DNA of 64,000 nucleotides from the NCBI RefSeq assembly GCF_963675165.1, contig NC_087381.1:2914001-2978000 (forward strand), written 5' to 3'. The translations under genes were made by a program, and so were the position numbers. Positions 29,201-40,730 of this stretch are shown here, piece after piece (the first letter of the stretch is position 1; every line of letters begins with the position of its first letter). The DNA comes from Halichondria panicea. Taxonomy: Eukaryota; Porifera; Demospongiae; Suberitida; Halichondriidae. The notes under the pieces were generated by a model. That model was given only the letters and a program-made list of their open reading frames with translations. It was not told where the DNA came from and did not search any database.

Positions 29201-32200
29201 ACCAGCTATACAGTAGTCAGTTAAAGTGGCCTTTCTTTCCCATTTTTCCCACGGCACTTATTCTTCCCTGATCTCAGATATAGAATATAAAGCCGAAAAT
29301 GTTACCTCATCTGTTTTCTTGGGCATAATATCATCGCATGATATACCAAGAGATGGGGACAAATGCTTAGGTAGAGGGGATTGTTGTCTCTCTCCATCCT
29401 TCTGTTTGGATGGTGGTTCAAGTAGCTTTTTCTCCTGAGATGTGGTTGTTTGTTGAGGATCCAGGTCTTCAGTTATGAGCGGCCCTCTTTCTTTAGATAT
29501 GGGATATAGCTGTGGTTTCTTTTCCTCGGTCGTAATATGTTGTTGCTCTTGTGTGTGGGATGACTGGGGCAGATTTTCATGAGGGGTGGGGGTTGGCTGA
29601 GCATCGATGTTTTCGTCTTCGTCTTGCCTGAGAAACATAAGCAGAACAAAATTTAATTACACTACCACATCATGAAGCTGACTTATGTACCTTTTGTTTT
29701 CCTTTTTGTCAAATGGGAGAAGCCTCGCTCCAATCGCATTGAGTGCCGACTGTTGAGAAGGGGACAGAGGGAAGATATGCTCAGCAACAGCTGCGGAAAC
29801 CAAGAAGTGTAACTCAACACAGCCTTTTCTGACGGAGCAAAGTTGTAAAGCATTGAATTCCAGACCTAAGATTTCAGCAAATTTGTCTTGTAGAACTATA
29901 ACCCCGTTTAGTGTTAATGTCGACTCTGTGCATTTGAGTTTAAACACTTTGGCTGTCTTACGAGACTTGCATGATGAAAAAGCAGATGGAGGAACTTCGA
30001 AAACACTTCTCTGGCAGAAGGTTTTTAAATCATCCAGGTATCGTTCAAGCATTTTGTGATCAATAGCAGAACCTGAGTGTTGAATAAGCAGCTCAATGAT
30101 TTGGTAGTTCAAAAATGAGATATAGTTGTAAGTTTGAAGTGTGGAGAATATTCTGGCAAGGCTTTTTGCCGCAAGGACTATCTCTTTGTGCTCAGTATCA
30201 AGTGCACTCACACCTTCATCGTTTGGAAGAACAGCACTCAATACACAATCTCGAAGATTATCTAAGGTATCTTGTCCTTCAATTGATTTCCGAATACATA
30301 CGGAGAATTCAGAAAACTTGATAATAATCTTTCGTGTATCAAGTATCAATTTTTCTTCCAAATACTTGACATCTTCATCATCAAGACCAGTAACGTCAAG
30401 ATAAGGAAAGAGGGAGGTAGTTTCGAGAGATTTTGTCTTCCTGGGGCAACCTTCTTTAGAGAAGAATTGTTGTGGAGAACACTCTTTGCAGTAAGGACAT
30501 ACAAAAATGTCACGATTATCAGTGGCAGAATGAAACGACTCATCTCCAGAAAAGACGTCTCCATCATCTGCTAGCTCAACTGGGTGGTCAGGTTGGAGTA
30601 TGTCACTCTTTTTTAGTGAGTCTTGCAACCACTTGGCAGAGGAGAGTGTTTCCTGGGTACAGCCTCCTGGTATACTGAATTCTGAGAATGGAGAATAATT
30701 TATATATAGTGACCAATATCATAGACCAACCACGTGGAATACTCACCTTCAAGTTCCTTGTGTGTGTCAGATGATTCTTGCATACTAGACGACTGAGCTG
30801 GAAGTGAATTGAATAAATCCTCAGTCCAGTTCTCTGATTTCAAAGATTGGGTCGTGGTTGTGTCATTCGGTATTGTACGTTCCTGCATGGAGATAATCAG
30901 GTAAGAGTATAGGTGTGGCTAATTATTCCAGGATAAAAATCATCACTGAAACATATAATTATAATAGTCTAGAGATACGAAGTGTACACACAAACTCACT
31001 TTTAAGTACTGACAGATTTGATCGGCAATCTCTTCCTTCCTTAACTTTACCAACATCTCCAGAAGCGTCTTGAATGTCGCTTGTTCAGGATTCTTTCCTT
31101 TCCAGATTTTCAAGCACTTAATCACGGCTAATTGATTAGTTTTTGCACCTTCGACATCGGTTTGTTTACCAGTGGTTAATTCCATCAAATCGACATAAAA
31201 ATCAACATTATCAAAATAGGCAGTGAAACAGGGTATGTCTACTTGTTGAATTTGACAGTCGACTTGAGAAGGACTGAGTTGATATTTGTCCAATAGCCCT
31301 TGAAGAACTGTACTCACTGCAGTTCATTGTAAACATAATAATTACTGTATAATTACAACAGGTTGTTAAACAGAAAACAGCGTAGGGCATGATTAATAAC
31401 ATTTTACGCACTGGTGACAAACATCGAAAGTGGTAAAAGGAAGTGAAATTAACTTGCATACCATACTGAGTTAAACCTGAATTAAGTAACTCCTTCCAGG
31501 TTAGAGGAGGTCCTGATTTCAACGGTGATCAAGTATTTCACGAAGACAGTTGCTGTCATCATTAGTCGACTGCTTTCTGATGCTATCTAGTGTGACAATA
31601 TGAGCTTGCCCAATATCTGCTCTGAGAGTAGCACAGCATGAGCTTCATTTAAATCATCCGGTGTGAGCACTATAATGTATATACCGTAGTTAAACGTTAA
31701 CGGGCGTCACCGTCCTCATCATTGCACGGAAAGAGAATGGGAACCAAGCCTATAGCTACAGTTTTGTTCTGGCCTGTTACACAATAGCAATATGAATCTC
31801 ATTATTTAAGTGGGTGTTAGCCAATAGTAATGCACCTATCAATGCAAATCCCCCCTACCCCCCTCCTAGTTGGGCGGAGTCCAACCACGCTTCGCTAGTG
31901 GTTGGGTCTCACGACAATATACGTTTTTGTTCCACTGGTACTTGAGGCAGAGTATGAATATTGTTTAATCTCAAGTGGCTGACAACCGCATGGCTCAGGG
32001 TGCGATACAATAATTATTTGTACGCTGTGTCTAGCTTGACTAGATCTATAGCTATAACTGTTTTAGGGTGCAAGAAAGACCCCAGAGTTTTTAGAGAAAG
32101 TGGAAGGATACTTCAGCCTGTAAAACAAGATTTAGTAGAGCCTAGAGGCATGCAGAAATAACCTTTTTTCATAATAGAGCTAGATCTAGCACAAAGAGAG

Positions 32201-34236
32201 CTATATAAGACTACCCTATAGGCTTCTGGAAAAGATGTTCGATTACCAGAGAAGGCACAGGTTTTGTCCAAATTAATCTTATTACACCAAAACTCAAAAC
32301 AACAAAAACAAGTCCTTTTAATACAAAGAATCTACAACTTCAAACTGTTCAAGCTTCATTTATAGATAGTAAGATAGACCATGGTTCTTTTCTAGTAGCC
32401 TAGATATCTGGCAGGAGCTGTTCATGCTGTTGCTGCATCTCTGGAGAAATACAGTGAGCCATCTTGCCTTGTCAGCTAAATTGAGCTGTAAGGTTTCTCT
32501 CTTGAACGCTGCAATCTGATTGGGCTGCAAGTTTTCTGCAGTTGGAACAAAAACGTATATTGTCGTGAGACCCAACCACTGCAAGTGGTTGGACTCCGCC
32601 CAACTACCCCCTCCCGGGACAAGGGGGGCTTTGTCAATTATATATATGAGGTGCAAAAGACTCTCCCCCGGGGCTATTTTATTTGACAAACCCCTGGCAA
32701 ATACCCGGGGCATGGCAGTTGAACACAATAATAATTGCAATATTTTAGTATACAGACGACTTTACAAGTTCCCACCCCTATAGGGCTAAGTTTTACTAAC
32801 AAAGCTCCCCCCTTGTCCTGGGAGGGGGGTAGTGGGGCTTTGCATTGATAGGTGCATAAGTGACTGTGTGCCTCTCAGTCAATAGCATGTACAAAATTCA
32901 CACGTGGTAAAGTTAAGTGGGTGTGTCCATTTGAAATACTGCAATCTGATTGGAGCCGGTGGAATTCCACGGGCAGAACAAAACTGTATTGGGTCCCGTT
33001 CTCCTTTCGTACAACAGTAGAGGGCGGCGCCGGATCTAGTTAAGTACCAAACCACCCATATCAAATAACCGCCCATCCCATACTTTTGCCTGAAATAGTG
33101 CCATCGCAGAAGCGCGCATGCGTATAATTAGGTCAAATGTCAACATGATGCAAGATTTTTCATTGATAAATAGCTATATACATCAGAAATATTGCTAGAG
33201 ACTTATGCGAATTTGACAGTCGACTTGAGAAGGACTGAGCTGATATTTGTCCAATAGCACTTGAAGAACTGTACTCACTGGTTGAGCAGATGATCCTAAT
33301 GACAGATATGCTATAACAATTGAATAGAAATTAATATCATTACACCAAATAGCACCATGCAATAAATAATTTACAAAACGTCGATAGAGATCCTCCTGTC
33401 TAATAATTGCTTTCCCAAAATTGTGTGATATTGAAGCAGTTTTTGGATAATTATAACAGCATGAGTGTAGGGCAATACATAAAATTGTACGCACTGACAA
33501 CAAATGTAAATGCAATTAGGAATCTTACGTATTAAATTAACAAGTATCTTGCATACCATACTGAGTATTAAGTAACTCCTTCCAGGTTAGAGGAGGCCCT
33601 GATTTCAAACGGTGATCAAGCATTTCACGAAGACAGGTGCTGTCATCATTAGCATACCGCTTTCTGATGCTATCTAGTATGACATCCTCAACATGTAGAG
33701 CTTGTCCAATCTCGAACCATTTGTTCTGAGAGTCGTACAGTTTAGTGTGAGCTTCGTTTAAATCATCCATTGTTAGTGCGTCATCTGTATATATAATACA
33801 AAAAACTGGCCAGCACTATTATTATATGTACATACCGCGGTACATGTAGCTACTGTATAAGAGTACCCCATGCATGTAGTTAATTGGTGCCAACATTAAA
33901 GCTATAATTACCCATTTGAGGCCCAGGATTGCTCTCAACGTCTCCAGCTAACAGCAAGAGGTGGGCAAGAGAGTGGAGCAACACAGCAATCAGTATCACC
34001 AGAAGACCAACGTTCCTTGTACGTTTTAGGAATTTGCTTTTATCTTGATAGCTCAGAAATGTGAGAATATACAATAAAAGCAATCCTCCTTGAACCACTT
34101 TCGCAGTAGTACCCACTGTGTCACTAAAGTGTAGAGGCTGGTGTTTTATCGAGGGAGCTTTACTGTGTGGTCGCGATCCCCTCCCACCACTGGACAGCCC
34201 AATGCGAGCTCTCCACAACTCTACAGAGATCCCCAT
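26296..34236 (-). CDS. Gene A: 2A-leader, two death-like domains, helical/beta domain, ankyrin repeats
   Basis: Phase-consistent model: 34236-33912 (leader and 2A), 33784-33557 (death-like 1), 31316-31000 (death-like 2), 30882-30747, 30681-29691 (helical/beta domain), 29627-29306 (Pro/Gln/Glu-rich linker), 28574-28547, 28484-27742 (ankyrins), 27677-27576, 27519-27421, 27314-27216, 26650-26453, 26400-26296 (TAA). It sums to 3693 bases, 1230 residues. The ATG at 34236 is the first after an in-frame TGA and is conserved in gene C. Joining 33557 to 31316 skips two decayed exons; the phases match (G|TG). Death domain evidence: W-x5-A-L, ILDSIRK, CLREMLDHRL, LTWKELL. The last ankyrin half-repeat is ETAMDTAKMCGH. 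The role is inferred as an intracellular signalling or immune-type adaptor. If the 5' part belongs elsewhere, the gene would begin at the second death-like domain. Confidence 0.75.
26684..27143. mobile_element. Fold-back MITE in a gene A ankyrin intron
   Basis: The left end agaggagattggtcacgatt followed by gttaattaatctt is inverted at the right end as aattaacaatcgtgaccaac plus ctcct. About 460 bases, non-coding. A related end (cagaggaggttgg) occurs near 49864, 50341 and 61064, so this is a family. Confidence 0.8.
28653..29012. mobile_element. MITE with CCGTAAGACCTCGATTTAA ends
   Basis: The left end ccgtaagacctcgatttaaa is inverted at the right end as ttaaatcgaggtcttacg, with TA next to the left end. 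The inner half-repeats of the right arm recur (agaggtcg and gagggtcgc blocks). It lies in gene A, between the linker exon and the short exon 28574-28547. A further inverted element (cgaggcactaaatttt type) follows at about 29040-29215. Confidence 0.75.
31458..31690 (-). pseudogene. Decayed copy of the death-like domain 1 exon
   Basis: This matches the intact exon at 33557-33784 over most of its length (gatgatttaaatgaagctca; ctagatagcatcagaaagca; cacctcctctaacctgg-type blocks). It has lost bases around the conserved Trp region and carries a one-base deletion in the cttgatcaccgtt block, so no single frame is open. A degraded piece of the next exon's 5' part follows at about 31320-31425. Together these are a relic of an older N-terminal copy inside gene A. 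Confidence 0.8.
31831..32856. mobile_element. TAA-flanked inverted-repeat element (PIF/Harbinger-like) in gene A
   Basis: Ends of about 36 bases are inverted: tgcacctatcaatgcaaatc at the left and gctttgcattgataggtgca at the right, continuing into C-rich (ccccctaccccc) blocks. TAA flanks both sides (31828-31830 and 32857-32859). A 3-base TWA target is typical of PIF/Harbinger elements. A second inverted pair lies inside (gttgggcggagtccaaccac near 31872 and its inverse near 32570), so it may be nested. No intact transposase was seen. Confidence 0.7.
33223..33493 (-). pseudogene. Truncated copy of the death-like domain 2 exon
   Basis: This starts at the normal acceptor (33493) and follows the gene C exon 54737-54214 closely, but homology stops at about 33211, after SQVDCQI, before the death-fold core. 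No donor follows and the frame ends four codons later. Compared with gene C it has nine extra bases (three codons, His-Asn-Phe region), an in-frame indel. In the gene A model this exon is skipped. Confidence 0.75.
33919..33960 (-). other. 2A-type ribosome-skipping motif in gene A
   Basis: Codons for LLLLAGDVESNPGP; the final Pro is residue 106. It matches the D-V/I-E-x-N-P-G-P 2A consensus in full, including the upstream Leu-rich stretch and Ala-Gly. Known 2A peptides stop peptide-bond formation between the last Gly and Pro while translation continues. Here that would free a 105-residue leader with two hydrophobic segments (about residues 50-62 and 76-96) from a product beginning Pro-Gln-Met. 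The exon ends two codons later, so leader plus 2A form a separate exon module. Activity is inferred, not shown. Confidence 0.88.
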
Positions 34237-34344
34237 GTAGTCTAGCTGAATATTAGATTGTATATAGATCAAGCTAGCTCAATGAAAAATTATTGTGAGT
34301 ACTCACATACCTATATTTATGTGTCCTAGTGCACTACTCTGGAT

Positions 34345-34756
34345 CTCACTGTACTGTGTGTTAATTTGGTAAAGATGGTTAATTCTCCTTATGCTTTAAT
34401 AGGAAATTTTATGGCTTCTGTAGTTTGGTAAAGAAGTTCTACTATGTAATTAATGGCACATTATACTGTTAAGGCGCCCCCAGCCTTCTAATAATAAGGT
34501 GCCATACACCTACAGATTTCCCCCGTAAGGCACCGTATATAAGGCTATTCCTTGTTTTGCATAGTAGCCTCGAAAACGTAATTACAGCAGCGCCTTATTT
34601 AGAGGAAGTATATACAGTAATACACTGTAGACAAAATAATAATAATAAGTATCGACAAACTAGCTAGCTATTATAGAGTGTATAATTATAGAGTCTATAC
34701 ATGTCACAACTAAAGCCGGCCGAGTGTGCATATAGTTAGCAATAATAATCCATACA
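34345..34756. repeat. Duplicated 3' flank shared by genes B and D
   Basis: The block starting cactgtactgtgtgttaattt and running to the stop of gene B is nearly the same as 61078-61489, which runs to the stop of gene D. Both contain gcagcgccttattt/gcagtaccttatct and aagccggccgag. The shared 3' flank shows that the array grew by duplication of units that included flanking DNA. Confidence 0.85.
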
Positions 34757-37700
34757 CTAGTTCCTGTTGAACAGCACACTAGCTACTTGGTATACCAATA
34801 GCATCTGGTATATAAGAAAGTGACCACACCTTTTTGCTGTGTCCATTGCTGTTATTCCCATCTGCATAAAATTATGATAAAAGAGATGGTCTATAATTGT
34901 TGAAGTGAAGCATTTACCTTATCCGTAACTTTTGGATCCGCTCCATTTTTGAGGAGAACACTGACAATCTCTGTTTGCCCTGTGGCAACTGCTAAGTGTA
35001 AAGCTGTTACTCCTTGTGGTCTATTTTGGGCATTGACGTCAGCTTGGGCAGCAACCAGTAGTTTCACTATAGCGAGATGACCAAGTTGTGACGCTATCAT
35101 TAGAGGGCTCGCTCTCTCCTGTACATGCACATGACATTGCACCATTGAACCATCAATCGATTGAATAATTATACGTGCATGTATGTATACACCAATGACC
35201 AAACTTTCTACCAGTTTTTGTGTCAACATTAAAAATCTACACGTACACATTGCACGTTGTATATAAATTCAGTGAAAGCTAACTTTGATGTAAAAATTTA
35301 AACCGTTACTTTTATACCTTGTCAGCTATATTGGCGTCAGCTCCACTCTTGAGGAGTACACGGACACACTCCGTACGACCTCCAGTTGTGGCATGATATA
35401 GAGCCGTAGATCCAAATAGTGTTTGAGCATCAAGTGGAGCTTTTGCATCAATGAATAAAGCAACCACAGTGGGGTGACCAAAGTGAGCCGCTGCCATGAG
35501 AGCAGTGCCTCCAGTCTGCACAACACAAGCACAAGCAGACAATCAGTATATGTAATTATAATTAAGTGTCTTACTTCATCCTTTAGTTTGGGATTGGCTC
35601 CATTGTTTAGGAGAACACTGACACACTCTGTCTGACCGCCAATGGCAGCCAAATGGAGAGCTGTTCCAATTTGGACACCTCGTGCATTGACATGAACCTT
35701 TGCAGCAATTAACAGTTCCATAATCTTGACATGACCATCTCGAGCAGACATCATAAGAGTAGTGAACCCAATCTATATAATTACACAGCAAAAACACTTG
35801 TTATAGGAGATGCATCATCGTATTTTAGTGTTAAAATACAGAAATGTATGTCATTAAATTTCAAAAGATGCGTTTTATTTAACATGTTTTATGTTACTAT
35901 AACGAATATGTTTTACTGTGTATAATTATACAGTGCCAGAATAGTTAAACAATCATGATTCATCACTTAATTGTAACATGTTCACAGTCTTACAACCTTG
36001 TCTGTTGAATTTGGGGATGCTCCATTCTTGAGGAGAACACTAACACACTCTGATTGTCCTTTGAAAGCAGCCGTGTGGAGAGCTGTATGGCCAGACTGAG
36101 TGCGAGCTTCGATCTGAGCCTTGGCAGAGATAAGTTGTATCATAACTTCAGGATGACCTTCTTGAGCAGCGATTATTAGAGCTGTGAATCCACGCTGTAC
36201 AAAAATGATAAATTAATACAACTTACAAATGTAACAGGAGAGTTTTAATATGTAAAAAAGACTTACAATAGTATTTGCATTGACCCGAGCCCCATTCCTT
36301 ATGAGAACATCGACACATTTTGATCGTCCTTTACTAGCAGCCAGCATAAGAGGCGTTGAATCTTCTTTTAGAGAATGGCCTTCAATGTCAGCTTTAGCAG
36401 CAATCAGTAGCTCTACAACTCCAGCATGGCCCATAAGACAAGCAACCATAAGAGGAGTTAACTGCACACAAACAATTATGTTGATAGATAATTATTGTAC
36501 TCTACTTGGACCTTTGCATCATGCATGGCACACTCTCTATGCAGAGTGAGGCCCATGGTTTTTCAGCTGTTTATACTCAATGTGAAGGGAAGTACAGGAC
36601 ACGTATTATGATAGGCTTTCAATTATATGCACATGGTAAAAAAGATGGGTCAAGTCGACACCCCTTATAGTTAATTTTAAGAGATGTTGAACTTTTATTT
36701 GGCGATCATTATTGCTAAGCTCACCGTATTTGACAGATGAACACTTGCTCCAGCAGAGATCAACAGATTAACAATGTCTTCGGCCCCGTTTCTACTAGCC
36801 AACCAGAGAGGAGTCAATTTCTTCTACATAATTAGACAACTATATATACATTTTGACTTGCTTTCAAGTGATGACAAATCCTAAGACTTACAGAATCTAC
36901 AAAGCAGTAGACACTAAAATATAATCAAGGGCGTATAAAAAGAGAGAGGGCAAGCAACTGACTATCAACCCTATACGTGCGAGCAAAAACCAAAGCCACC
37001 GACTGGATATATTATACTATGACATTGTGCTGTACACAAAAATCTAGATATTACTGTTACAGTAGCTTTACACTGCCCCCTTCGGTTTTTGCTCGCAAGC
37101 TGTTGCATGCACGCCCTCTCTGATTTTATACGCTCTTTATATAATTACTCACAAAGCTTTGAACATCTGGATTGGCCCCTTTTTGAAGAAGAATTTGCAC
37201 ACACTCCAAGTTTCCTAGTCCGGCTGCAACGTGTAGTGCTGTGAAATCGTCCTGGTGTGGTATAAAATGTGATTGTTATGATCTACAAAAACTGCTCATG
37301 CATGTACATGTATATAATGTACCTTCATCAACGAGTCAACTTGTATGCCAGGTTCTTTCAATAACAGCTTTAGCGCTTCAGTGTGGCCATATATTGCAGC
37401 ATTCTGAAAAGGCAACCTCCCTTTCTGCACAAAGTAGCAGACAACGTTGTACATGTACATAACAATTATTATAGCAAAAAGGCCGCATGTAGCTAGCTGT
37501 AAGTTCAAGCTTCTTAGCACTTTTATTTGACAATTAACCCGCATAATTTTTAAGGTACTAAATTCTCGCGAATTTCTCAAACAAATTTTACAATACCCCT
37601 GAAGTAAACCAATTTTCGAGGTCAATCCTCGAAAACCTCGAAAATAACTTGTGCTGTAAACGCAGCGCTATGGCATCCAGGTGACAAACAAACAAACCAA

Positions 37701-40700
37701 CGAATACTCGTGCCAGGCCACGTGCCTTGGGTAATGATGACTAACCTTGTCTTTGCTTTGCAGGTCACATTCAGCTATCATTTGAAAGGAAAGTTTAAGC
37801 TCCTTCAGCAGAAATTGAATCAAATCCAGGTTACCAGATTCAGCAGCAAAATGGATAGGTGCATTTCCATCGATGGCCTTCTCATTCACATCGAGTAGTT
37901 CGTGTTGTTGAATCTCAGACATCAAGTACTTTACTACATCGATGTTCCCACTTCTGCAGGCATTGTGTAGTGGAGAGCAATGATTGTTGTCCACACTCGT
38001 GGGATCGACCAGTTGACTGCCGACAAGGTACGTAACAATATGTAGATGTCCATTGAGCGCGGCAAAATGAAGTGGCGTTTTTTTGTTCGTGGATTCAGTT
38101 GCCGGATTGAATTTTCTGTCTTCAATAAAGTACCTAACAATATTGAGATGTCCATAAGCTGCTGCAGTGTGAAGTAGAAATTGACCTTGCTCAACAGAAT
38201 TGTTGCAGTATAGAACTTCAATCAGGAACCGAACTTGGGTTATTTCTCCATTAAATACGGCTGAATGAAGCTTGATTGGTGGTGGTACTTCATTCCATTT
38301 GGCATGAAGGTGTATGTATGCTGGGAAGGAGTTAATGACTGACAGCAAACTTGTCGCACGTAAAGCTATGTCGTTCAACTGCAGGAGAAAAATAATTATG
38401 ATCGACAAACATGGTGGCTGGCTGTAGGGTAAAATACCTGTGGATCTGCGTCGAGGTCAATTTCAAATTCGGTATGTACTGTCGATGAGGTTTGGCTAGG
38501 TAGACAATTGGATAACACAGTATTATATCCAGAATCAGAATGAGAACTCTTTGATTTCACAGCTATTGACTCATTGTCAAGTTCCACAGATGGCTGAGCA
38601 CTTTGATTGTCATCGTTGTCCGAGTCAGCATCTGAGAGTACGAGAACAGAACCCGTGCAGCTAGATTATAGTGCATGCATGTACACTCCATCAAGCACCT
38701 AGTATATATGTATATCTGTCAATGCTTCAAAAAAGTGTACGTAAAACTTACCACTATCTGTACTGTGAGAATTGTCATCCTAATTAAAAAAGAAAGACAG
38801 TAAGTACACCATACGATTGCACACACATGCATGCATCAATGATAACATTACATCACTGATCATATCCAGCTTTACATCTTAATGGTAAAATAGAGAAACT
38901 TATAATTATATACCTGTAGTTGGAAATGATAGTCCCCGCAGTCCAATTGGATTACCCCAAGATCTCTTATTTCTGCTTCTTGATTGGGTGTGAGTGGGAA
39001 GATGTCGGGAGGAATAAAAGAGGGTACCTCAAACACAAGTTGAACGCAGCCTTCATTAATTCCACGAAGTAATAACGCATTTGCTTCGACTTTGAGTATT
39101 TTTGCTAGATTTTCTTCAAATTGTTTCAAGTAGAGAAGCTCACATTTGTCGTAAGTAGAGTCGAGCTTCACGATCATCTTAGTGCTATCTTCTCTGTAGC
39201 CCGAACCAAACTTTTTCGGGTACTGAATCCTTCGTTTAGCATATTTTTCAAATTCTTTCACATAAGCTATTAAGTTATCCTGGTCCTCCTTACTTCCAAG
39301 ATGGTCAGTGAGATATTTAATCAAGCCATACGAAAAATATGAAACGTAGTCTCGGATAATATCCCATACATCGTAGAAATCGCTAGCTGCACGTAATTCT
39401 TCTCGCTTGTCTCGAAACAAACACTGGTTAGGGCCTTTAAATACTTTCTGGTAGCAGCTCACATCCATTAAACAAGACGTCAGCTTCTTCAAAACAATTC
39501 GAGTTTCCAAAGACTGCTGAAGTTGGAGCACAAACGTTGAGAAAGCTTTATCCATTTCTAGCGAGTCTAGTTCCCACTTGGCAGAGGAGGGTGTTTCTTG
39601 GGTATAACGTCTTGAAACACTGGAATCTGAGAATAGGGTACAAGAGTGAGACATCTAAATGTTTCTGACCCCCCAGTCTTGCAGTAATCTTGAGGGAGCT
39701 ACGTAAATGCCTGTTCACTAACTACTATGGTCAATAGGTTTTGCATGCAAGCAAAAAAAAGTTGTGACAGCGCTTTGTTTGCAGCTAATGCTAGCATTTA
39801 GTGTTCAAGAGACAGGGGGTATTATGAGACAGGGGGGGGACAGGGGGATATTATGAGACAGGGGGTATTATGAGACAGGGGGATATTATGAGACAGGGGG
39901 GTATTATGAGACAGGGGGGGCATTATGAGACAGGGGGATATTATGAGACAGGGGGGCATTATGAGACGGGGGTATTATGAGACACCATTGCAATTAACGC
40001 TAATTGGCTACTCTAACATATCTGATACTAAAATAATTATAGTGATTATTCTGTCCTATAAAAACTGTTACTCCTGTTTTAACAGGTAGTTAATTTTACT
40101 ACAAAACATAATTGATTCCGTCTCATAATACCTTCTTATACCCTACATGTATATATACAATAATTACGGTGATTGATAGTGTATAATGTGTAACTCTATA
40201 TTAAAAGAACTTCAACTCAGCGGCATGTGAGAAACAAAATCTCGATCTCAATACTAGACTGACCGTCAGGTGAGTTAGATGCTCCTTGAATACTAGACTG
40301 TGTTGGAAGTGAGGTGATGATATCCTCCTGTCAAAGAAGGAGTGGTGGTGTCATTAGGCAACGTAAACCATGAGGTAAGGCTAAGCATCACTGAAGCACC
40401 GGTATAATTGTTATAGAGTGTACACACAAGGTCACCTTCAAGTACTGACAGATTTGATCGGCAATCTCTTCCTTCCTTAACTTTACCAACATCTCCAGAA
40501 GGGTCATGAATGTCACTTGTTCAGGATTCTTTCCTTTCCAGAGTTTCAAGCACTTAATCATGGATAATTGATTAGCTTCTGCACCTTTGACATCGGTTTG
40601 TTCACCAGGGGTTAATTCCATCACATCGACATAGAAACCAACATTATCAAAAAAGGCAGCCAAATATGGTATGTGCGTTTGTTGAATTTGACAGTCGACT

Positions 40701-40730
40701 TGAGAAGGACTGAGTTGATATTTGTCCAAT
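34757..40730 (-). CDS. Gene B: death-like/helical/ankyrin paralogue, 5' end lost in assembly gap
   Basis: Exons: 40730 (gap edge)-40436 (death-like 2), 40327-40264, 39626-38914 (helical/beta domain), 38779-38752, 38631-38438, 38378-37746 (ankyrins), 37424-37323, 37251-37153, 36823-36725, 36461-36267, 36194-35997, 35772-35575, 35515-35318, 35118-34918, 34861-34757 (TAG). All joins keep frame. The helical/beta domain has FYDVWDIIRDYVSYFSYGLI, LTDHLGSKEDQDNL, GCVQLVFEVP and IFPLTPNQEAEIRDLG. Ankyrin exons are 99, 102, 195, 198 or 201 bases, all phase 0, so each is one or two whole repeats. The C-terminus MGITAMDTAKRCGHF matches genes A and D. Leader, 2A and death-like domain 1 are expected upstream but fall in or beyond the gap. 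It is the most complete ankyrin array in the window. Confidence 0.85.
36926..37138. mobile_element. Fold-back repeat with CAAGGGCGTAT ends, in gene B
   Basis: The left end caagggcgtataaaaagaga is inverted at the right end (tctctgattttatacgctct). Related copies lie at 52903-53297 (cleaner, with caagggcgtatgaagagaag at both ends) and about 63755-63920 in the homologous intron of gene D. It sits in the ankyrin intron before exon 36823-36725. Confidence 0.65.
39808..39990. repeat. G-rich minisatellite upstream of the gene B helical exon
   Basis: About ten units of roughly 18-20 bases of the form tattatgagacaggggg, with a variable G run. It lies in the intron between 40264 and 39626. The related phrase gtctcataataccttcttat occurs nearby at 40118 and again at 53888, both upstream of homologous exons. 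Confidence 0.9.

Noticed and set aside
33880..34272. That the 2A leader is simply part of a virus or retrotransposon insertion
   Set aside because: No reverse transcriptase, endonuclease or capsid frame lies nearby; the exon has a clean donor, matches in phase and exists twice at the same place in paralogues. An ancient capture of the motif from a retroelement remains possible.
39808..39990. Regular short repeats considered as a CRISPR array
   Set aside because: Units are contiguous with no unique spacers and the DNA is animal; it is a minisatellite.
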